A stretch of DNA of 20,137 nt, from IMG/VR virus record IMGVR_UViG_3300030107_002661, positions 22,618 through 42,754 of that record. One strand, given 5' to 3'. Of this stretch, positions 15,810-20,137 are shown piece by piece. The stretch is from a virus. Position 1 is the first letter of the stretch, and every line of letters starts with the position of its first letter. Under the pieces are notes generated by a model. It saw nothing but the letters and a program-made list of their open reading frames with translations, did no database searches and was not told where the DNA came from. The translations under genes were made by a program, and so were the position numbers.

Positions 15810-18800
15810 ATGACAAGGACAGTACCTGGAACTGGAGCTCTAATCGAACCAATTTTCGATGAAATATTTGGTGTAAGGGCAGTTAAAGTAAAAAATGGGG
15901 GTTCTGGATATGACCCTGCTGATCCTCCACGTCTAACAATAACTGGATGTGGTACTCCTGATGAAGCCGCACTTCTTTATCCTATTATCGATACAGATTC
16001 GGGAAAGATTATACACGTTCGTGTTTTGAATAGAGGTAAGGGATATGATCCTTTAAGACTTCAAATAATTCCAGAGCAAGAAACTCCTAATGTAGTTAAT
16101 TCTTTTGATATTAAAAGAATTTGGCAGACACATCCAAATAGTCCTACTACAGCAACGTTTGATGGCACAACTGATAGACTAAGAATAGTATCTGATAATG
16201 ATCCTAAACCAACTGTTATTGATACAGAAAGAGTTCCTGGTGGTGGTCCATTAACTGATAGAACTTTTAATCAACAATTTGTATACAGAGGCGGTAAAGA
16301 CGTTCCTAATCCTGGTACTAGAGAAGCACAACCAGATAAGGTTATGGGTATTATGGCAAACGGAGGTTTGCTGCATACTCCAGAATGGGGGCAAGATGGA
16401 AGTCCACCTCCAGGATTTGCTATTGATAGTGTAAAGTATCCTTATATTAAAAATAATACTTCAGCAGATGCTGTAATAGAAAGTGGTAATTATTATTATC
16501 AGTCAAGTAGACTTATAAGTGAGTGGGATGATACTAATGGTGTATTTGAATGGGGTAAGTTAAAGCAGTTTACTTGGAATGTAAAAGTTGAATTTGATAA
16601 TATAATGCTTGATGTTACTGGTGTTGATGAGACATTAGGGCAAATTGAAGTTGGTAGAATAGTTGATGAGATATCTGGTACTGGTAAAGGTGAAGTTACT
16701 AAAGTTGTTAGAAATGGATTAGGTGTAGTTACAAGAGTATACTTAAGACAAACTACAGGTAGTTTTGCAGAAAATGATCTCTTTTTGGGATCGACAGGAT
16801 TTAGTTTTAAGGTATCTCAAACACCAACTCTCCTAACAAACGGTATTTTTTATATTGATTTTGGTACAGATTCTACAGAATTTGGTCCATTCGTATCAGG
16901 ACAATATTACTTTGCACCACAAGATATTAAGGTTCAAAGAAATTATTTAATTATTTGGAATCAGTCAGATAGTACTAATGGTGTAACTGGTACTCATCCT
17001 AATGGGCATCCTATGCAGTTTAGTACAACTGCTGATGGTTTATTAAATGGTGGTACTCTTTACTATGATAGTACTGGTGTAACAGAAGCACCTTCTACTG
17101 ACTATGAGAATGAATTCCAACCGTTATTCATAATGAATGCGGATGAGAGTAATCGCATTTATTATTACTGTAAGTATCACAGATACATGTCTGGATACGC
17201 TGGAGATGAAGGATATATTAGTTTTGATTCAACGATTGATAATGATCCTCCAGTTAATGATTATTATGTTACTGGTTATTATCAGAGTGATGCAAATGAT
17301 CCTGCTACCATAGATTATTCTAGACATACAGATGGACATTCTAAAATTTTAGGTATGTCCTATGATGGGTATCCAATTTATGGACCTTATGGATATAATT
17401 CTAGTGGTACTGCTGCTAGAGAGGTATCTGGATTTAGATTAAAGAGTGGTGTTGAGATCGATGGTTCTAGACCAACTGCAATTACTGCTGGAAATGTAAC
17501 TTATGTCGTAACTGTTTCTAATGGTAAGTTTTTATATGATGGATCTACTCCTTCATTTTTAGAATTAAAAAGAGGTAAGACATATATCTTCCAACAAAAT
17601 GATGCTAGTAATCTTAGTCAACAATTATTGATAGGTAATATTGAAGATGGATGGCATGGTGCTGATCCTGTAATTATTGGTGATACATCAAAACTCTGGA
17701 CACAGGGAGTAAAGTATTATATTGGAGGTTCTGAAGTAACTTATACCTCATATTTAAGTGGATTTAATGGTGCAGCACAAAGAGAGATTAGATTTACAGT
17801 TCCTGTAAATGCCCCTCCTGCACTTTATACATTTGCTTATACTACTTCTGAGCATGGAGTTAGAACAGTCCAAGATGGATATGTTATGGGTGATTTGGTA
17901 CAAGATTATATTTGGGATACAGCAGTTTCTAATCGTACTCTTGATGCATTTAATGGTAAGTTTGATGTAACTCCAGAATATCCTAATGGAACATATGCAT
18001 ATTATATGACAGAGGATGGTACTGGTGCTCCTGCTTTCCCATATGCAGTTGGTCCTAGATTTTATGGTTCTCCTATATTTGAAGGAGACACATTACCTGC
18101 CCCTGTTACAGTATTCCCTGCAGGTGCAGAGGGAGATGTTGTATTAAAAACTGATGGAACTGGAGCAGTAAATTACATCAAAATGTCCCAAAAGGGTGAT
18201 AACTATTTTGGTTCTGCTCAAGCAAAAATTCTTGGTGGTGAAGGTAGTGGTGCATTAGGAACTCCTACTGTTCAAACAATTACTGGTCTTTCTTTACTTG
18301 CTACTGGTAGAAGTTATGCAACTCCTCCAACACTAATATTTGAAGGTGGTGGTGGACAAGGTGCTCAAGGTGCTGCTGAAGTTGATACTCTCGGTAAGGT
18401 TACAAATATTGCTATTGTAGATAGCGGTGAATTCTATCAGGAACCTCCTTATATTTTAATTACTGGTGGAGGTGGTATTGGTGCTAAAGCAACTGCTCAA
18501 GTTGCTCAGGGTGCTGTTACTGGAATTACTATTACTGATCCAGGTAGCGGTTATACTCAAGCACCAAATATTGTCTTTACAAAATTAGTACAATTAAAAC
18601 GTAAGACAAGAGCAAGACAGGCATTTAACTCAGTACCAAACTTCTTAACTGGTCTTGTTAAGGATGTTACTGCAAACGATTCAAACATATATGTTGACTC
18701 TACAGATGCTTATCCAGGATCAGGAACTATAATTGTTAATAAAGAGACTATTACTTACACTTCTAAATCTGCAGGTAAATTCTCAGGTTTAACTAGAGGT

Positions 18801-19979
18801 GTAAACTTCAATTACGATCAGAGAGTTATTCTTGATACTGGACAGAATGCATCTGATGGTACTTCAAACTATAAGTTTAATGTTGGTGACCGTGTTATTA
18901 GAAAGGTTGAAAATGCTAGTAATAAGGTTGCTAAGGTATATGACTGGGATTCTGCTACTAGAGCACTTCTAGTAACATTTGAGGTTGATGAGTTAGCATT
19001 TATTGATGGTGGTATTCCATCTACAGAAGATGCTATTGTACAGTTTGATGCTGGTGTTGCAGCTTCTGCTCCTGCAGGATTTGATCCTCATGTTCTTGTA
19101 GATGCTGTAGGAACTAATATCGTTACCTTAACATCTCCAATCTCATCTGTACAAGATAAGGATTTTCAAGATATTGCTGAAAATGATGGTGCTGGAGATG
19201 GAATTCCAGATTTGGTAAATACTGGTACAGATTTTCTTAATCAAATTAGTCTTGATGGTGGTATTTTCAATTCCTTATATGGTATTGAAGAGACATTAGG
19301 TGGTACAAACACAACCTTATTCCAAGTTGGAGATAATATTAAGGATGCAGATATACCATTTAAGTATGCAACCGTTATTGAAGCGGGTGGATTGAGTGCA
19401 GGTGTAGGACATACTGCTCTTGTTGATCTCTATCTTGATCCAAATGTATCTAATGGACTAAACTTTGGTGTTGATGAAATTGTTACTGGTGCTACTTCTG
19501 GTGTCAGAGGAACTTGTGTTTCATGGAATCCAGTAACATCAGTATTGACATTAAAAGATATTGTTCCATATAACACAGGCAATATTAATGTTGGTATTGC
19601 TGGTTATTTGTATGAATTCTCACACGATAGTACAATAACTGATTTTGTTATTCAAGATGCAGGAGTAAACTATACTGCTGCTCCAACAGTCGCAATTGAA
19701 AATACTGGAGATATACAAGCAACAGGAACCGCAGTTTTAACTACTGCTGGAGACCAAGTTGGTTCTATCACTATTAGTAATGGTGGATATGGTATACAAC
19801 AGACGATTGATGGGTCATATCAAACTCATCCAACAATAACTTTCACAAATGCTGCTGGTGATACCACGGGAAGTGGTGCTAAAGCACAAGCAGTTTTAGG
19901 TGGAGAAACAGTAAATGGTAATGCAGGTGCTCAATATCGAATAAAGAGTATTGTTTATCAAACAACTGTTCGCTCGTAA
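15810..19979 (+). CDS. Large virion protein with cupredoxin-like, YHYH and GxGY modules
   Basis: The protein has 1389 residues. The ATG follows the in-frame TAG at 15807, so it is the first possible start; there is no clear Shine-Dalgarno sequence, so coupling to the preceding gene is likely. Order by residue: GxGY module about 20-92 ([21 protein letters not shown]); unassigned region 95-255; small beta module near 260-340; cupredoxin-like domain about 345-480 with His400, Cys454, His457 and Met460; YHYH-type segment 508-530; degenerate cupredoxin-like segment 563-690; YHYH C-terminal part 711-745; GxGY modules 788-927; beta modules from about 931 ([21 protein letters not shown]); final GxGY-like module 1278-1366. 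This is probably a late baseplate or tail decoration protein acting with its cupredoxin-bearing neighbour. The domain calls are reasonable; the role is inference. Confidence 0.82.
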   Translation: MTRTVPGTGALIEPIFDEIFGVRAVKVKNGGSGYDPADPPRLTITGCGTPDEAALLYPIIDTDSGKIIHVRVLNRGKGYDPLRLQIIPEQETPNVVNSFDIKRIWQTHPNSPTTATFDGTTDRLRIVSDNDPKPTVIDTERVPGGGPLTDRTFNQQFVYRGGKDVPNPGTREAQPDKVMGIMANGGLLHTPEWGQDGSPPPGFAIDSVKYPYIKNNTSADAVIESGNYYYQSSRLISEWDDTNGVFEWGKLKQFTWNVKVEFDNIMLDVTGVDETLGQIEVGRIVDEISGTGKGEVTKVVRNGLGVVTRVYLRQTTGSFAENDLFLGSTGFSFKVSQTPTLLTNGIFYIDFGTDSTEFGPFVSGQYYFAPQDIKVQRNYLIIWNQSDSTNGVTGTHPNGHPMQFSTTADGLLNGGTLYYDSTGVTEAPSTDYENEFQPLFIMNADESNRIYYYCKYHRYMSGYAGDEGYISFDSTIDNDPPVNDYYVTGYYQSDANDPATIDYSRHTDGHSKILGMSYDGYPIYGPYGYNSSGTAAREVSGFRLKSGVEIDGSRPTAITAGNVTYVVTVSNGKFLYDGSTPSFLELKRGKTYIFQQNDASNLSQQLLIGNIEDGWHGADPVIIGDTSKLWTQGVKYYIGGSEVTYTSYLSGFNGAAQREIRFTVPVNAPPALYTFAYTTSEHGVRTVQDGYVMGDLVQDYIWDTAVSNRTLDAFNGKFDVTPEYPNGTYAYYMTEDGTGAPAFPYAVGPRFYGSPIFEGDTLPAPVTVFPAGAEGDVVLKTDGTGAVNYIKMSQKGDNYFGSAQAKILGGEGSGALGTPTVQTITGLSLLATGRSYATPPTLIFEGGGGQGAQGAAEVDTLGKVTNIAIVDSGEFYQEPPYILITGGGGIGAKATAQVAQGAVTGITITDPGSGYTQAPNIVFTKLVQLKRKTRARQAFNSVPNFLTGLVKDVTANDSNIYVDSTDAYPGSGTIIVNKETITYTSKSAGKFSGLTRGVNFNYDQRVILDTGQNASDGTSNYKFNVGDRVIRKVENASNKVAKVYDWDSATRALLVTFEVDELAFIDGGIPSTEDAIVQFDAGVAASAPAGFDPHVLVDAVGTNIVTLTSPISSVQDKDFQDIAENDGAGDGIPDLVNTGTDFLNQISLDGGIFNSLYGIEETLGGTNTTLFQVGDNIKDADIPFKYATVIEAGGLSAGVGHTALVDLYLDPNVSNGLNFGVDEIVTGATSGVRGTCVSWNPVTSVLTLKDIVPYNTGNINVGIAGYLYEFSHDSTITDFVIQDAGVNYTAAPTVAIENTGDIQATGTAVLTTAGDQVGSITISNGGYGIQQTIDGSYQTHPTITFTNAAGDTTGSGAKAQAVLGGETVNGNAGAQYRIKSIVYQTTVRS
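16842..17240 (+). other. Cupredoxin-like domain with complete His/Cys/His/Met set
   Basis: Residues about 345-480 of the 1389-residue protein start with [20 protein letters not shown] and reach GHPMQFST (His400). They end with [18 protein letters not shown], giving Cys454, His457 and Met460. The Cys-x2-His-x2-Met spacing is the same as in the upstream protein (Cys394, His397, Met400), and both first His residues are followed by Pro. This agreement in sequences that otherwise differ argues for a conserved metal site. Confidence 0.7.
17310..18095 (+). other. YHYH-type domain apparently split by a degenerate cupredoxin-like segment
   Basis: The first half has [18 protein letters not shown] and PYGY at residues 508-529, matching the '[21 protein letters not shown]' hallmark of YHYH proteins. 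The second half at 711-745 has [23 protein letters not shown], then [11 protein letters not shown], the usual C-terminal YHYH hallmark. Between them (about 563-690) is [16 protein letters not shown], then [20 protein letters not shown] and HGV. This has cupredoxin-like strand order but no Cys where the copper ligand would be. The YHYH call is from motif memory; the insertion reading is inference. Confidence 0.62.
18171..18590 (+). repeat. Run of GxGY-like modules in the 1389-residue protein
   Basis: Residues about 788-927 contain successive motifs: [56 protein letters not shown] and [20 protein letters not shown]. They are separated by Gly/Ala-rich GGGxGAxAxAxV turns. Each is a variant of the 'V-x-I-x-x-x-GxxYxxPPxxxxxGGG' module also found at the ends of this protein and at the C-terminus of the giant protein. 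Confidence 0.65.
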
Positions 19980-19983
19980 CCTT

Positions 19984-19991
19984 CATAAATA
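19984..19991 (+). promoter_or_regulatory. T4-type late promoter octamer (CATAAATA)
   Basis: The octamer sits 4 nt after the stop at 19977-19979, in the 38-nt gap before the ATG at 20018. It is identical to the octamer at 14552-14559 and one base from the T4 late consensus. It would give the gp8-like gene its own late transcript. No terminator hairpin is visible in this gap. Confidence 0.65.
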
Positions 19992-20017
19992 AACAAGAGG
20001 ACAATAGTCACTAGGAC

Positions 20018-20137
20018 ATGGCAGCTCTATTAACAGATCAATTTAGGATTTTTTCAGCAAAAAAATTCATTAAGGCACTTGAAGGTCCAGATGCGACTCA
20101 ATCCGATACGGCTGCTGGTGCCAATCGTGATAGGGTG
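20018..20137 (+). CDS. 8: Baseplate wedge gp8-like protein, 3'-partial
   Basis: Only the first 40 codons are in the window: MAALLTDQFRIFSAKKFIKA, then LEGPDATQ and a tail ending NRDRV. The opening 'AxxTxxFRxxxxxxF' resembles the start of T4 gp8 (AIVTSKFRTEKMLNFYNSIG) and of many marine T4-like baseplate proteins. T4 gp8 is a baseplate wedge subunit of about 330 residues. The ATG is forced by an in-frame TAG at 20012. An AGGA lies only 1 nt before the ATG, too close to be typical, and AAGAGGA at 19995-20001 is rather far. The gp8 assignment rests on a short N-terminus and gene context, so it is moderate. Confidence 0.55.
   Translation, partial: MAALLTDQFRIFSAKKFIKALEGPDATQSDTAAGANRDRV

Overview
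This window looks like part of the tail/baseplate gene block of a T4-like marine myovirus, most likely a cyanophage or a phage of another oceanic bacterium. The DNA is AT-rich. All genes lie on the + strand, nearly end to end. The two real gaps each carry a T4-type late-promoter octamer (CATAAATA). The encoded proteins are built from modules I associate with marine T4-like virion proteins: LamG, 'FDG...VNGxxQ', 'GxGY...P', cupredoxin-like and YHYH. The last, cut-off gene begins like the baseplate wedge protein gp8 of T4. No RNA gene, insertion sequence, CRISPR array or terminator hairpin was seen.

Layout. (1) 2-14545: one giant open frame, open from the first complete codon of the window, so its true start is upstream. 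At least 4847 residues are visible. In order they are: an N-terminal conserved region; an FDG/VNGxxQ module; beta modules; a LamG lectin-like domain; one 'YPR' unit; a helical domain; 21 more YPR units (3181-9905); further helical copies; a jelly-roll/carbohydrate-binding-like domain; more beta modules; two FDG/VNGxxQ modules; and a GxGY module at the C-terminus. (2) 14580-15806: a 408-residue virion protein with an N-terminal 'NDNTGDTLR...NDNFNELY' motif and a C-terminal cupredoxin-like domain with a full His/Cys/His/Met ligand set. (3) 15810-19979: a 1389-residue protein with GxGY modules, a second cupredoxin-like domain with a full ligand set, and a YHYH domain that appears to be split by a third, degenerate cupredoxin-like fold. 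(4) 20018-20137: the first 40 codons of a gp8-like gene.

How they may work together (inference). Gene order and the gp8-like neighbour put the giant gene in a gp7-like position, between the baseplate genes expected upstream and gp8. The products are probably late-expressed outer baseplate, tail-fibre or decoration proteins. The giant protein's repeats could form a long fibre, and its LamG and jelly-roll domains suit binding to host surface glycans. The paired cupredoxin/YHYH proteins suggest a copper-binding or formerly copper-binding virion component.

The most notable structure is the YPR array. It is not a simple tandem repeat but follows a three-module grammar with variable copy number, doubled half-units and loop variants that occur together.
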